A stretch of DNA of 55,371 nt from Comamonas sp. SCN 65-56 (GTDB lineage Bacteria > Pseudomonadota > Gammaproteobacteria > Burkholderiales > Burkholderiaceae_C). Positions within the stretch are counted from its first letter, which is position 1. The number at the start of each line of letters is the position of its first letter. The notes beneath the pieces are model-generated. The model saw only the letters and a list, made by a program, of their open reading frames with translations, was not told the origin of the DNA and searched no databases. The stretch spans positions 1 to 55,371 of the forward strand of contig NZ_MEDS01000020.1 of assembly GCF_001724135.1 (NCBI RefSeq). The letters run 5' to 3'. Positions 40,793-52,199 of the stretch are shown here, in pieces. Both the position numbers and the translations under genes were made by a program.

Positions 40793-42505
40793 TCAGCGGA
40801 ACTTGGGCAGGTGAAACTGCGGCGGCACGCCCAGGCGGGTGTTGATGACCCACTGCTGCGCGATCGACAGCAGGTTGTTGGTGAGCCAGTACAGCACCAG
40901 GCCGGCCGGGAACATGAAGAACATGAAGCTGAACGCCAGCGGCATGATCCACATCATCTTGGCCTGCATCGGGTCGGGCGGCGCGGGGTTCAGCGCCGTC
41001 TGCAGCAGCGTGGAAAGCGTCATGAGGATGGGCAGGATGAAGTACGGGTCCTTGGTGGACAGGTCCGTCACCCAGCCGATCCAGGGCGCATGGCGCATCT
41101 CGACGGTGGACAGCAGCACCCAGTACAGCGCAATGAACACCGGGATCTGGATCGCGATTGGCAGGCAGCCGCCCAGCGGATTGACCTTTTCCTCGCGGTA
41201 GATGGCCATCATTTCCTGCTGCATCTGCTGCGGCTTGTCCTTTAGACGCGTGCGCATCTCCTGGATGCGCGGGTTCAGCGCCTTCATCTTGGCCATGCTC
41301 GAATACGCCTTGGCGTTGAGCCAGTAGAACATCAGCTTGAGCAGCACCACCAGGCCGACGATGGACCAGCCCCAGTTGCCCAGCACGCTGTGGATCTTGT
41401 CCAGCAGCCAGTACAGCGGTTTGGCGAGGATGGTCAGGTAGCCGTAGTCCTTGATCAGCTCCAGGCCCGGCGCCAGGTTCTCCAGCACCTTCTCCACCTG
41501 CGGGCCGACGAACAGGCGCGCATCGATGGCTTTGGTCTGGCCGGGAGCGAGCTCGCCAAACGGCGTGATTTCCTGCACGCGGTAGCAGCAGTCGGGCGCC
41601 GGCGCGCCGATGTCGGCAGCGTCCACGCGCAGTTCGCGCGGTGTGCCGTCGGGCAGCAGCCAGGCGGTGGCAAAGTAATGCTGCACCATGGCGATGTAGC
41701 CATCGGTGGACTCCGCCGGAATGGCGACCTTCTTTTCCTTGATTTCCTTGAACGTGATCTTCTGGTACTTCTTGGCGCCGGTATAGATCGCCGGGCCAGT
41801 GAAGGTGGAATAGAAGGGTACCGTGCCGTCGGGCTGGTTGCCGTCGCGCACCAGCTGCAGGTACAGCTTGGGGGCTACGGGCGCCGCGCCGGTGTTGACG
41901 ATCTCGTGGCGCACGCCGATGGCGTACTCGCCGCGCTTGAGGGTGTAGGTCTTGACCAGCTTCACGCCACCCAGGTCGGGCGATTCAAAGCGCACGGTGA
42001 GCTCGTTGTCACCGGCCTTGAGCTCGCGCGGGCCGGGCGCGATGTGCATGAAGGTCTTGTGCGTGGGAAAAGCGCCGCCGATCAGGCCGGTCTGCGCCAC
42101 GTAGACATGCTTGCTGTCGTCTTCCAGCAGTACAAAGGGTTTGGGGTCGTCCTGGCTGCCCTTGTGGTGCAGCAGCTCGCCTCCGACCAGCGAACCACCC
42201 TGGTTGTCAAAGGTCAGCTTGAGCAGATCGGTGGTGACGGTGACTTGTTCATGCGCGACTGCGGGCTCGTTACTGGCGGGCGCGACAGCCGGGGCGGCGC
42301 CGGCGGAGGGCTGCGCGGCCGGGGTGACGCTGGCGGTACTGGTGGGTGCTGCAGGCGTGGGCGCCGCCGTGCCGGCCACGGTCTGCGTGGTGGGCGAGGG
42401 GAAGAAGGTGGCCTGCCTGCCGTTGAAGACCTGCCACTTGTCCCACAGCAGGACCATGGAGAAGCCGAAGATGACCCACAGGATGGTGCGGCGGATGTCG
42501 TTCAT
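40793..42505 (-). CDS. yidC: Membrane protein insertase YidC
   Basis: A 570-residue insertase. It has an N-terminal membrane helix (MNDIRRTILWVIFGFSMVLLW starting at residue 1), a proline/alanine-rich linker, a large periplasmic beta domain (about 75-340), then the five-helix catalytic core. In the core MKALNPRIQEMRTR and MAIYREEKVNPLGGCLP are the conserved cytoplasmic coiled-coil and loop. It inserts inner-membrane proteins with or without SecYEG. Part of the origin-linked operon rpmH-rnpA-yidD-yidC. Confidence 0.97.
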   Translation of the reverse strand: MNDIRRTILWVIFGFSMVLLWDKWQVFNGRQATFFPSPTTQTVAGTAAPTPAAPTSTASVTPAAQPSAGAAPAVAPASNEPAVAHEQVTVTTDLLKLTFDNQGGSLVGGELLHHKGSQDDPKPFVLLEDDSKHVYVAQTGLIGGAFPTHKTFMHIAPGPRELKAGDNELTVRFESPDLGGVKLVKTYTLKRGEYAIGVRHEIVNTGAAPVAPKLYLQLVRDGNQPDGTVPFYSTFTGPAIYTGAKKYQKITFKEIKEKKVAIPAESTDGYIAMVQHYFATAWLLPDGTPRELRVDAADIGAPAPDCCYRVQEITPFGELAPGQTKAIDARLFVGPQVEKVLENLAPGLELIKDYGYLTILAKPLYWLLDKIHSVLGNWGWSIVGLVVLLKLMFYWLNAKAYSSMAKMKALNPRIQEMRTRLKDKPQQMQQEMMAIYREEKVNPLGGCLPIAIQIPVFIALYWVLLSTVEMRHAPWIGWVTDLSTKDPYFILPILMTLSTLLQTALNPAPPDPMQAKMMWIMPLAFSFMFFMFPAGLVLYWLTNNLLSIAQQWVINTRLGVPPQFHLPKFR

Positions 42506-42518
42506 GGATAGGGATGTG

Positions 42519-42797
42519 TCAGGTGTGGGGGGCGTCTTTGGCGCCTGTCCAGCGGGAAAACAGTCGCAGCTCGCGCGGCAGCTCGGCGGGCACCGGGTCG
42601 TGGCCGCCGTCGCACCAGGGGTGGCAGCGCGCGATGCGCCTGAGCGTGAGGTAGCTGCCCGCGGCGGCGCCGTGCTGTTGTAGTGCCTGCAGCGAATAGT
42701 TGGAACAGGTCGGCTCGAACCGGCAGCTGCCGCCCAGCCAGGGGCTGAGCAAGAGCTGGTAGCCGCGCACCAGCGCCATGAGCAGCCGGCGCATCAT
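42519..42797 (-). CDS. yidD: Membrane protein insertion efficiency factor YidD
   Basis: A 92-residue YidD. The start MMRRLLMALVRGYQLLLSPWLGG and the cysteine pattern RFEPTCSNYS and ARCHPWCDGGHDPVP are the family signature. It assists YidC-mediated insertion at the inner membrane. The start overlaps the rnpA stop (ATGA), and yidC follows 13 bases later. Confidence 0.95.
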   Translation of the reverse strand: MMRRLLMALVRGYQLLLSPWLGGSCRFEPTCSNYSLQALQQHGAAAGSYLTLRRIARCHPWCDGGHDPVPAELPRELRLFSRWTGAKDAPHT

Positions 42798-43177
42798 GGT
42801 TTGGCAGCACGCACCAGCGTGCGGGCAAACAGCTGCTGCAGCTCGGCGCGCAGTGCACGCTTGAGCGCCACCGAGGTGGCGCTCACGAAAGTCGTGCGAT
42901 CGAACGCCGAGCGCAGGCGCACCACATAGGCGGCCTGCGGCAAACGCGCATCCCACTGCCGGGCCAGGGCGTAGATCTGGCGCCGGATGGTGTTGCGCGT
43001 CACGGCACGGCGCGCCCAGCGTTTGGGCACCAGGGCGCCCAAGCTGGCGCCTTCCGGTGCAAACAGCGGATGCGGCGATTCCAGCGCCAGGCAATGCAGC
43101 GCGAAATGCGCCGTACGGGCGATGGTGCCAGCCGCCATGGTGGCCTGGAACTGGGGGCGCGTCTTCAGCCGGTGCAT
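42794..43177 (-). CDS. rnpA: Ribonuclease P protein component
   Basis: A 127-residue RnpA. The conserved RNR-type motif is in KRWARRAVTRNTIRRQIY. It assists the RNase P RNA in 5' tRNA maturation. I chose the ATG giving MHRLKTRPQFQ; the frame extends 20 codons further upstream but without family similarity. It lies between rpmH and yidD. Confidence 0.95.
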   Translation of the reverse strand: MHRLKTRPQFQATMAAGTIARTAHFALHCLALESPHPLFAPEGASLGALVPKRWARRAVTRNTIRRQIYALARQWDARLPQAAYVVRLRSAFDRTTFVSATSVALKRALRAELQQLFARTLVRAAKP

Positions 43178-43323
43178 GCGGCAACGGCCTGAATGGGCGC
43201 TGCGTGGGCAACCTGCCTCATACGGTTTCGCCTTCAAACGTATGACTGTGCGGGTTCGCCTTGTCGTGCGACAGCACTGTCCGCGGCTTCCCGCCGTGTT
43301 CTACGCTTGAATGCAAAGCCGTA

Positions 43324-43458
43324 TCAGACGGCCAGGCGCTTGCGGCCCTTGGCGCGGCGGGCGTTGATCACGGCGCGGCCGCCCTTGGTCTTCATGCGCA
43401 CGAGAAAACCGTGGGTACGGGCGCGGCGCGTCTTCGATGGCTGGTAGGTACGTTTCAT
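43324..43458 (-). CDS. rpmH: 50S ribosomal protein L34
   Basis: A 44-residue protein, [20 protein letters not shown] and so on, identical in pattern to L34. First gene of the rpmH-rnpA-yidD-yidC operon. It is divergent from dnaA across the origin region. Confidence 0.97.
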   Translation of the reverse strand: MKRTYQPSKTRRARTHGFLVRMKTKGGRAVINARRAKGRKRLAV

Positions 43459-43753
43459 GGTCTGTCCTTGGAAGTTCAGTGGCGCTTGGCTTGGCCTCTT
43501 GACCCGCGCTTGGCAAGCCACGCCGACCCAGGCGCGCAAAGAGGCGCCTGGCGCCCTCTACTTGGGTAACCCCTGAACATTCAGGGAAAACGGGAGATTA
43601 TCGCAGCTCGCTCGCCGGCGCGCAAATATTTTTGCCGCGGCGCGCTGGTGCCCGGCTGCAACCGGACGCTTTCGGCTTGTGGATAACTCGGTCGGAGGCG
43701 CTAGAATGACCGGTCTTGCTTCCCGCTTTCAGACAACTAGAAGAACTGCCCCG
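43459..43753. other. Putative chromosomal origin region between rpmH and dnaA
   Basis: This 295-base gap holds one perfect DnaA box, an AT-rich run AAATATTTTTG (43624-43634) that could help unwinding, and an inverted repeat CCCTGAA-CA-TTCAGGG (43571-43586). In related bacteria oriC often lies in this interval or close by. Only one clear DnaA box is seen by eye, which is few for a full oriC, so the main origin could extend elsewhere. Confidence 0.45.
43678..43686 (-). promoter_or_regulatory. DnaA box over the dnaA promoter
   Basis: TGTGGATAA is the exact reverse complement of the high-affinity box TTATCCACA. It lies just upstream of TAGAAT (43702-43707), a probable -10 of dnaA, with TTGTGG (43677-43682) as a poor -35 at 19 bases. 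DnaA bound here would repress its own gene. Confidence 0.75.
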
Positions 43754-45187
43754 ATGTACGAGGGACTCCCGCTTTCCCCATCCTCCCAGAAGCCGTCCGC
43801 AAAGCCTGCGGCGGATGCTGGCGAGCGCCTTTGGCAGGCATGTCTTGCCTTGCTGGCACAGCAATTGCCCGAGCAGCAGTTCAACACCTGGATCAGGCCG
43901 CTCAAGGCGCAGGTGGCGCCCGATCTTTCTCGCGTCACCTTGTTCGTGGCGAACCGCTTCAAGCTCGACTGGGTGCGCGCCCAGCATGCCGGCCAGATCG
44001 CCGCGGTGCTGCAGGAGACGTATGGCGGGCCGGTGCAGCTGGAGCTGGCGGTGGCGCCGCACCGCGGCGGCGCTGCCAAGCGCAGTGCGGCGCGTGCCGA
44101 GCCGCCAGCGCAGGAAACCGTGCCCGAGCCGCAGGAAGAAGCCGCGCCGCCCACGGGTGCGGGCTCGGGATCGCGCCTGAACCCGCAGCTCACCTTTGCC
44201 ACGCTGGTCGAGGGCACGGCCAACCGCATGGCGCGCTCGGCGGCGATGCATGTCGCGGCGCAGCCGGGGCAGATGTACAACCCGCTCTTCATCTACGGCG
44301 GCGTGGGCCTGGGCAAGACGCATTTGATGCATGCCGTGGGCAACCAGTTGCTGCACGACCGCCCGGGCGCCCGGGTGCGCTACATCCACGCCGAGCAGTT
44401 CGTCTCGGACGTGGTGCGGGCGGTGCGCCACAACGCTTTTGACGCGTTCAAGCAGGGCTACCACTCGCTCGATCTGCTCTTGATCGACGACGTGCAGTTC
44501 TTCGCCAACAAGGAGCGCACGCAAGAGGAATTTTTCAACGCCTTCGAGGCGCTGCTGGCCAAGAAGAGCCACATCGTGATGACGTCGGACACCTACCCCA
44601 AGGGCCTGACCAACATCCATGAGCGCCTGGTCTCGCGTTTTGACGCCGGCCTGTCGGTGGCGATCGAGCCGCCCGAGCTGGAAATGCGCGTGGCCATTCT
44701 CATCAACAAGGCGCAGGCCGAAGGCGCGCAGATGCCCGAGGAGGTGGCGTTTTTCGTTGCCAAGAACGTGCGCTCCAACGTGCGTGAACTGGAGGGTGCG
44801 CTGCGCAAGGTGCTGGCCTATGCGCGCTTCAACCAGAAAGCGATTTCCATCGACGTGGCGCGCGAGGCGCTGCGCGATTTGCTCAGCATCCAGAACCGCC
44901 AGATCAGCGTCGAGAACATCCAGAAAACGGTCGCCGACTACTACAAGATCAAGGTCGCCGACATGTACAGCAAAAAGCGCCCGGCCAGCATTGCCCGCCC
45001 GCGCCAGATCGCGATGTACCTGGCCAAGGAACTGACGCAGAAAAGCCTGCCCGAAATCGGCGAGCTGTTTGGCGGGCGCGACCACACCACGGTGTTGCAC
45101 GCGGTACGCAAGATCGGCGGCGAGCGCCAGCAATTCACCGAACTCAACCAGGAGCTGCACGTGCTCGAGCAGACCCTCAAGGGTTGA
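43754..45187 (+). CDS. dnaA: Chromosomal replication initiator DnaA
   Basis: A 477-residue DnaA. Domain I with [13 protein letters not shown] (about 25-40), a flexible domain II, domain III AAA+ with Walker [16 protein letters not shown] and Walker [10 protein letters not shown], and domain IV with the DNA-binding signature [16 protein letters not shown] chose the ATG giving [11 protein letters not shown], which is like other Comamonadaceae starts; the frame also extends 25 codons upstream. Followed by dnaN and gyrB in the standard order. Confidence 0.97.
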   Translation: MYEGLPLSPSSQKPSAKPAADAGERLWQACLALLAQQLPEQQFNTWIRPLKAQVAPDLSRVTLFVANRFKLDWVRAQHAGQIAAVLQETYGGPVQLELAVAPHRGGAAKRSAARAEPPAQETVPEPQEEAAPPTGAGSGSRLNPQLTFATLVEGTANRMARSAAMHVAAQPGQMYNPLFIYGGVGLGKTHLMHAVGNQLLHDRPGARVRYIHAEQFVSDVVRAVRHNAFDAFKQGYHSLDLLLIDDVQFFANKERTQEEFFNAFEALLAKKSHIVMTSDTYPKGLTNIHERLVSRFDAGLSVAIEPPELEMRVAILINKAQAEGAQMPEEVAFFVAKNVRSNVRELEGALRKVLAYARFNQKAISIDVAREALRDLLSIQNRQISVENIQKTVADYYKIKVADMYSKKRPASIARPRQIAMYLAKELTQKSLPEIGELFGGRDHTTVLHAVRKIGGERQQFTELNQELHVLEQTLKG

Positions 45188-45228
45188 CGGATTTCCCCTC
45201 CACCATTCGTTTCACCGAGGTTTACCCG

Positions 45229-46335
45229 ATGATTGTCCTGAAGAGCACCCAAGACAAATTCCTGTCCGTCCTGCAGGCGGTCTCCGGCATCGTCGAGCGC
45301 CGCCATACGGTGCCGATTCTTGCCAACGTGCTCATTCAGAAAACCGGCAACGCGCTGCAGTTCACCACCAGCGACCAGGAAATCCAGATCCGCACCACGG
45401 CCGATCTCGGCGGGGATACCGGCGAGTTCGCCACCACGGTGGGCGCACGCAAGTTGATCGACATCCTGAAGACCCTGCCGGGCGACCAGACGGTGAGCCT
45501 GGATTCCGGCCCGTCCAAACTGGTGCTCAAGGGCGGCAAGAGCCGCTTCACCATGCACACGCTGCCGGCCGAGGATTTCCCGCTGGTGCAGGAATCGGCG
45601 AATTTCGGCCCCGTCTTCAGCGTGCCGCAGAAGGTGCTCAAGGAATTGCTCGCGCAGGTCTCGTTTGCGATGGCGGTGCAGGACATCCGCTATTACCTCA
45701 ACGGCATCCTCTTCGTCGCCGAGGGCAAGACGCTTTCGCTCGTGGCGACCGACGGCCACCGCCTGGCGTTCACCGCCGCCGATCTGGAGGTGGAAGTGCC
45801 CAAGCAGGAGGTGATCCTGCCGCGCAAGACCGTGCTCGAGCTGCAGCGCCTGCTGTCGGACGCCGATGGCGCGATCCAGATGCAGTTTGCCGGCAACCAG
45901 GCGCGCTTCACTTTTGGCGGTATGGAGTTCGTCACCAAACTGGTCGAAGGCAAATTCCCCGATTACAACCGCGTGATTCCGCGCAATTACCAGAGCTCGA
46001 TCACGCTCGGCCGCGCACCGCTGCTGGCCAGCCTGCAGCGCTCGGCCATCATGACGAGCGAGAAGTTCAAGGGCGTGCGCCTGAACATCGAGCCCGGCTC
46101 GCTGCGCGTGTCCAGCAACAACGCCGAGCAGGAAGAAGCGCAGGACGAGCTCGATATCGACTACGGCGGCGAGCCGATCGAGATCGGCTTCAACGTGACC
46201 TACCTCATCGATGCCCTGGTCAGCATGGGGCAGGAGATGGTGCGCATCGACATGCTCGACGGCAACAGCTCCGTGGTGTTCCAGATTCCGGGCAACGAGC
46301 ATTTCAAATATGTCGTGATGCCCATGAGAATTTGA
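45229..46335 (+). CDS. dnaN: DNA polymerase III beta sliding clamp
   Basis: A 368-residue beta clamp starting MIVLKSTQDKFLSVLQ and ending FKYVVMPMRI, the conserved C-terminus. It has the three-domain clamp length. It encircles DNA and tethers polymerases. The stop codon TGA is the first three bases of a hairpin repeat (copy A). Confidence 0.97.
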   Translation: MIVLKSTQDKFLSVLQAVSGIVERRHTVPILANVLIQKTGNALQFTTSDQEIQIRTTADLGGDTGEFATTVGARKLIDILKTLPGDQTVSLDSGPSKLVLKGGKSRFTMHTLPAEDFPLVQESANFGPVFSVPQKVLKELLAQVSFAMAVQDIRYYLNGILFVAEGKTLSLVATDGHRLAFTAADLEVEVPKQEVILPRKTVLELQRLLSDADGAIQMQFAGNQARFTFGGMEFVTKLVEGKFPDYNRVIPRNYQSSITLGRAPLLASLQRSAIMTSEKFKGVRLNIEPGSLRVSSNNAEQEEAQDELDIDYGGEPIEIGFNVTYLIDALVSMGQEMVRIDMLDGNSSVVFQIPGNEHFKYVVMPMRI

Positions 46336-46385
46336 TAGCTGTTCGCGCTTATTGGACAAGCGCTGGAACCATATTTGATTGATAT
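46333..46385 (+). repeat. Comamonadaceae-type hairpin repeat, copy A
   Basis: Reads tgatagctgttcgcgcttat then tggacaagcgctggaaccat and atttgattgatat. Perfect stem GCGCTT-ATTGGAC-AAGCGC. It lies in the dnaN-gyrB gap and overlaps the dnaN stop codon. No T-run, so it is not a standard terminator, but it could adjust read-through into gyrB. Confidence 0.75.
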
Positions 46386-46389
46386 TTGA

Positions 46390-49020
<2,631 letters not shown>

Positions 49021-49111
49021 GAGTACTTGTAGAGAGACGCATATGGTGAGAAAGTGAACCCCAAAAGCTGAGAAAGCTCGGGTTCATGCTCATGCACCTG
49101 CTCTGTGCTGA

Positions 49112-49147
49112 AGCCCTGGTCGGGAACACCCGTCCGGGGCTTTTTTA
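49112..49147 (+). terminator. Rho-independent terminator downstream of gyrB
   Basis: AAGCCCTGGTCGGG, loop AACA, then CCCGTCCGGGGCTTTTTT. A long stem with one mismatch and a wobble, followed by six T. A second inverted repeat, TGAACCC (49055-49061) with GGGTTCA (49080-49086), lies just before it. Position fits the end of the gyrB transcript. Confidence 0.75.
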
Positions 49148-49507
49148 TACTTGGCGTCCTCTCTTGAAGGCATCGGCTTCCGTGGTGGCATCGGGCACGC
49201 GTTCGCGACCCAGGTCAATGCCCACAAAGCGGCGCAGACTGGCGCTGTCATACAGGGCCTCCTCGCACGCCAGATCGGCCAGGTTGAACCAGTGTTGCAG
49301 GAAATGGATGCGCAGCATCCGCTCCAGGCCAATGGGCGGGCGGCCATTGCCTGCCTTGGGGTAGTGCGGCTCTATCACCTGGCACAGCGCGGCCCACGGC
49401 ACGATGGCATCCATGGCTTGCAAAAACTCTTCGCGTCGGGTGGGCTTGCGCGGTTGCTCGAATCCGCTGTCTTGATCTGCGGCCATTGCCAAGGTCTGCT
49501 GCTTCAT
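49145..49507 (-). pseudogene. IS5-family transposase, truncated
   Basis: A 120-residue fragment starting MKQQTLAMAADQ with the IS5 N-terminal DUF772 features AMDAIVPWAALCQVIEPHYPK, LERMLRIHFLQHWFNL and DSASLRRFVGIDLGRE. After VPDATT the IS5 similarity ends and the tail is unrelated. Intact IS5 transposases are over 300 residues with a DDE domain, which is missing. It is a remnant directly behind the gyrB terminator. Confidence 0.82.
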
Positions 49508-49638
49508 GTGCAGATAACGGTTTAAACCCCACAACGGTGGACCTTAATCAGCATTGCCTTAACAACGCTCTCCACCGCATATGGATATAGAGCGGCGAGC
49601 CAACTCTGCGCGCTACGAATGTCATACGAAGTGATCCA

Positions 49639-49670
49639 GCGGTCATCGCTTTCGATGACCGCCGCTTTTT
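49639..49670 (+). terminator. Strong hairpin with T-run in the 49.5-49.74 kb gap
   Basis: GCGGTCATCG, loop CTTT, CGATGACCGC, then CGCTTTTT. A perfect ten-base stem. It would stop plus-strand transcription. No gene ending here is seen on that strand, so it may be left over from deleted DNA. The rest of 49508-49743 holds nothing recognisable. Confidence 0.6.
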
Positions 49671-49743
49671 GTCCTACCCAGCCCTCGAAGTCTGCGAAGG
49701 CGGATACTTAGGAACTAGATTTGCGAGAGTGGGGCCCTCTTAG

Positions 49744-50979
49744 TCAACCTCGAAGCTTTGCATACTGGTATGTGGCCCTTTCCATCTCAAGGAAGCCTGC
49801 GACCGATGTCGGATCCGCGAACGGAAAAATTTGGGTTGCCCAATATCCACCGACACCATTCTTCCGATCAATCCAATAGTAGAGGTTTGCAAGACCAGCC
49901 CACGCTAGCGATCCTGCGGGCCTCCCGGTTGGTGCAGGCTCCTCATTGATCATGAATGTGAGTGCCCAGGTCTTGGGCATACCTGGGAAAAACTCAGCGT
50001 CGTTAGACAATCGCGGCTTTGACACTGGAAGGATCGACTTCGCTGTGTTGGTTGCGCCCACGCCAGGCAACATCTTGATGTGCATTCCCTTAGGCAGATG
50101 ATTGCGGGATGCCATCTCAACGGTCTCAGGCCGCAAAATCTGCTCGCCGCTATCGCTGCGGCCGTCATTGAGCCACATGCGGATGAATTTCACATAATCT
50201 GTCGCAGTACCGTAAAGGCCGTGTCCTCCCATGTGGAGCTCCGGCTCCTGGGGCAATGTCACCCCGTCAAGCGGAATGAGTGATCCATCGCCATCTTCGC
50301 GAGCGTGGATCGTTGCCTGCCTAGCCTTCATAGATGGAGTCATCGTAAAAGCTGTGTCATTCATCCCGAGAGGGCCCAGGATCCTTGTCTGCATCACTTC
50401 ACCGAGGCGCCTGCCAGTGATGGCCTCGACCACCATACCAGCCCAGTCGATGCTGGTACCGTACTCCCACTGCTCTCCTGGATCAAACAGCAACGGCGTC
50501 TTGATGGACTTCCATGACGCGTCTACCACCCAGGGCTGGCCTTGTCCGTTTGCGAGACGTGTGTACGTCTCATTGAAGAAATCGTAGGCAAAGCCGGCCG
50601 TGTGCGTTAGCAAATGACGCGTCGTCACGTCACGTCGAGGAGCGCGCAATTTCGGCTTCCCCTCGCTATCGAAGCCCTCAATCACCTGAATGTCTCCGAG
50701 TTGAGACACGTATTCTTTGGCAGGAGCGTCAAGATCGAGAAGACCGTCCTCCACCAACTGCAGGCAAGCTGTACCAGCAATAGCCTTGGTAGTCGAGAAG
50801 ATTGCACACACTGTGTCAGGTTCGAATGGTTCACCTGTCCCTGTATTCCGTACACCGCGAGAACCTTGATAGATGGTGCCTAGGCGGTCGGTCACGGCTG
50901 CGGATACTCCTGGCACGCGAGTTGTACCCGTCGTTACCCCGTCTAGAACAGCATCAATCGCTTTCGTAAAGTCTGTCAT
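49744..50979 (-). CDS. Serine hydrolase, class C beta-lactamase/EstB-like
   Basis: A 411-residue protein of the beta-lactamase family used by family VIII esterases. The nucleophile motif is FSTTK (Ser62, Lys65). A Tyr motif is in [20 protein letters not shown] and [13 protein letters not shown] are further family segments. It is without a signal peptide, which fits an esterase or amidase rather than a lactamase. Substrate unknown; esters or lactams are plausible. GC is lower than in the core genes. It is downstream of the regulator on the same strand, with possible operators between. Confidence 0.85.
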   Translation of the reverse strand: MTDFTKAIDAVLDGVTTGTTRVPGVSAAVTDRLGTIYQGSRGVRNTGTGEPFEPDTVCAIFSTTKAIAGTACLQLVEDGLLDLDAPAKEYVSQLGDIQVIEGFDSEGKPKLRAPRRDVTTRHLLTHTAGFAYDFFNETYTRLANGQGQPWVVDASWKSIKTPLLFDPGEQWEYGTSIDWAGMVVEAITGRRLGEVMQTRILGPLGMNDTAFTMTPSMKARQATIHAREDGDGSLIPLDGVTLPQEPELHMGGHGLYGTATDYVKFIRMWLNDGRSDSGEQILRPETVEMASRNHLPKGMHIKMLPGVGATNTAKSILPVSKPRLSNDAEFFPGMPKTWALTFMINEEPAPTGRPAGSLAWAGLANLYYWIDRKNGVGGYWATQIFPFADPTSVAGFLEMERATYQYAKLRG

Positions 50980-51044
50980 TTTTGTCTCCTCCGGCCTTTC
51001 AAGTCACCGCCAAGATTCAGGTGCCGGTCTTCAAGACTCGTGGC

Positions 51045-51071
51045 GCACCTCAGGCAAAATTCCTGAGGTGC
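51045..51071 (-). promoter_or_regulatory. Inverted repeat upstream of the serine hydrolase gene
   Basis: GCACCTCAGG, seven bases (CAAAATT), CCTGAGGTGC: a perfect ten-base inverted repeat, 66 bases before the hydrolase start. A second dyad, CCGCC-ATTT-GGCGG, lies at about 51139-51152. They could be operators for the adjacent PucR-like regulator, or a hairpin ending the regulator transcript; there is no T-run. Confidence 0.5.
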
Positions 51072-51157
51072 AATCAGCGTAACAATCTAAAGGTGCGTCG
51101 ATAACCGCCGAGCGGCGCCCTGTGGCGGTGTTATCCCCCGCCATTTGGCGGTTTGCG

Positions 51158-52192
51158 CTAGCGGTCGCCAGGGGCGGGAAGATCAAGCACGGTTGAGTGC
51201 CGAACGCGCCATGCTAGAAATGCAAGGCCGATACGGGTGCGACCAATGCCGTCTGTTGGGTCAAACGAGAGCAGATCCCGCATAACATCGATACGCGCTT
51301 GCATCGTGCTGTGATGGACGTCGGCAACGCGCGATGCATCGCGTATTGATGCCGAACGAAGGAGGGCATCGAGAGTGCGTGCAGCCCACGGGTACTCCAT
51401 AACGGCTTCCAGTTCCTCGACGTCAATCAGTGGTTGATCGACCGAGCATTGGGAGAGAATTTCGACCAACCCACCGTAGTCGTCTGCCAGGACAAGGGGG
51501 ACCTCGGGGGGCTGGCACAGGCGCAGGCTGACTAGCGCAGTAGAGAACGATCTATGAAGATTGTCGATTCCCATCGCCACCCCGATCCCGCAGGGACTTG
51601 CGCCGATGTGCGTAGCATCTGCGCGCAGCACGCAAACATGCAGTGGACCTAGGCTCGAGGACACGACATCTTCCAGAAGCACTGGGTGCTGATTCCAGGT
51701 CGCGAATAGTGGCAAGGTAGCCACGCGATACCGCTGGGTCGTTGCCAAACCAAACCTTGCAGCAGTTGCCCGGCGTTGCTTTGGGTCGACAGCGGCATCT
51801 AACAGATCGCCGAGACGAGGCAAAGACTCCTCCATCCTCCGGCCTGTGCGTGTTGCCAGTGCTAAAGCCAAACGCTCAAGAACTATTGCGTCGTTGACAT
51901 GGGCGCCCCCCTCCCGCTCTAGCCAGACTGTCAGGCCATCTGTCTCAAGGGCACTCGCCCACACCGGCATCCCCCCCTCACCGAGCAGATGCCCGCTCGG
52001 CGAAACTCGCATCTTGCGAGCGGACTCCTGATCAAAGCAGCCAGCAACACAACCCGAGAGAGAAGCGGCAGCCCCCAGTAGTCCATGTATGTTTACTCTG
52101 CCCCGGACCAATTCGTCGAAACACGCGACAACCCTTAACGCCAGGCTAGCGTTTGGATCGAGGGTCCTCAATCGAGCAAGAAGTTCCTGCAT
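51158..52192 (-). CDS. PucR/CdaR-type transcriptional regulator
   Basis: A 344-residue protein. The C-terminal 70 residues (ALLRSASIRDASRVADVHHST onward through TRIGLAFLAW) form the PucR-type helix-turn-helix. The N-terminal part is a GAF-like sensory region with few recognisable motifs. PucR/CdaR regulators respond to small metabolites. It lies between two hydrolase genes on the same strand, so it probably controls them. The start overlaps nothing; seven bases separate it from the alpha/beta hydrolase stop. Confidence 0.75.
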   Translation of the reverse strand: MQELLARLRTLDPNASLALRVVACFDELVRGRVNIHGLLGAAASLSGCVAGCFDQESARKMRVSPSGHLLGEGGMPVWASALETDGLTVWLEREGGAHVNDAIVLERLALALATRTGRRMEESLPRLGDLLDAAVDPKQRRATAARFGLATTQRYRVATLPLFATWNQHPVLLEDVVSSSLGPLHVCVLRADATHIGASPCGIGVAMGIDNLHRSFSTALVSLRLCQPPEVPLVLADDYGGLVEILSQCSVDQPLIDVEELEAVMEYPWAARTLDALLRSASIRDASRVADVHHSTMQARIDVMRDLLSFDPTDGIGRTRIGLAFLAWRVRHSTVLDLPAPGDR

Positions 52193-52199
52193 ATGCCCC

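Noticed and set aside
49021-49111. tRNA-like structure after gyrB (GAACCC ... GGGTTC)
   Set aside because: There is a stem of seven bases but no acceptor, D or anticodon arm and no CCA; better read as a 3' UTR hairpin.
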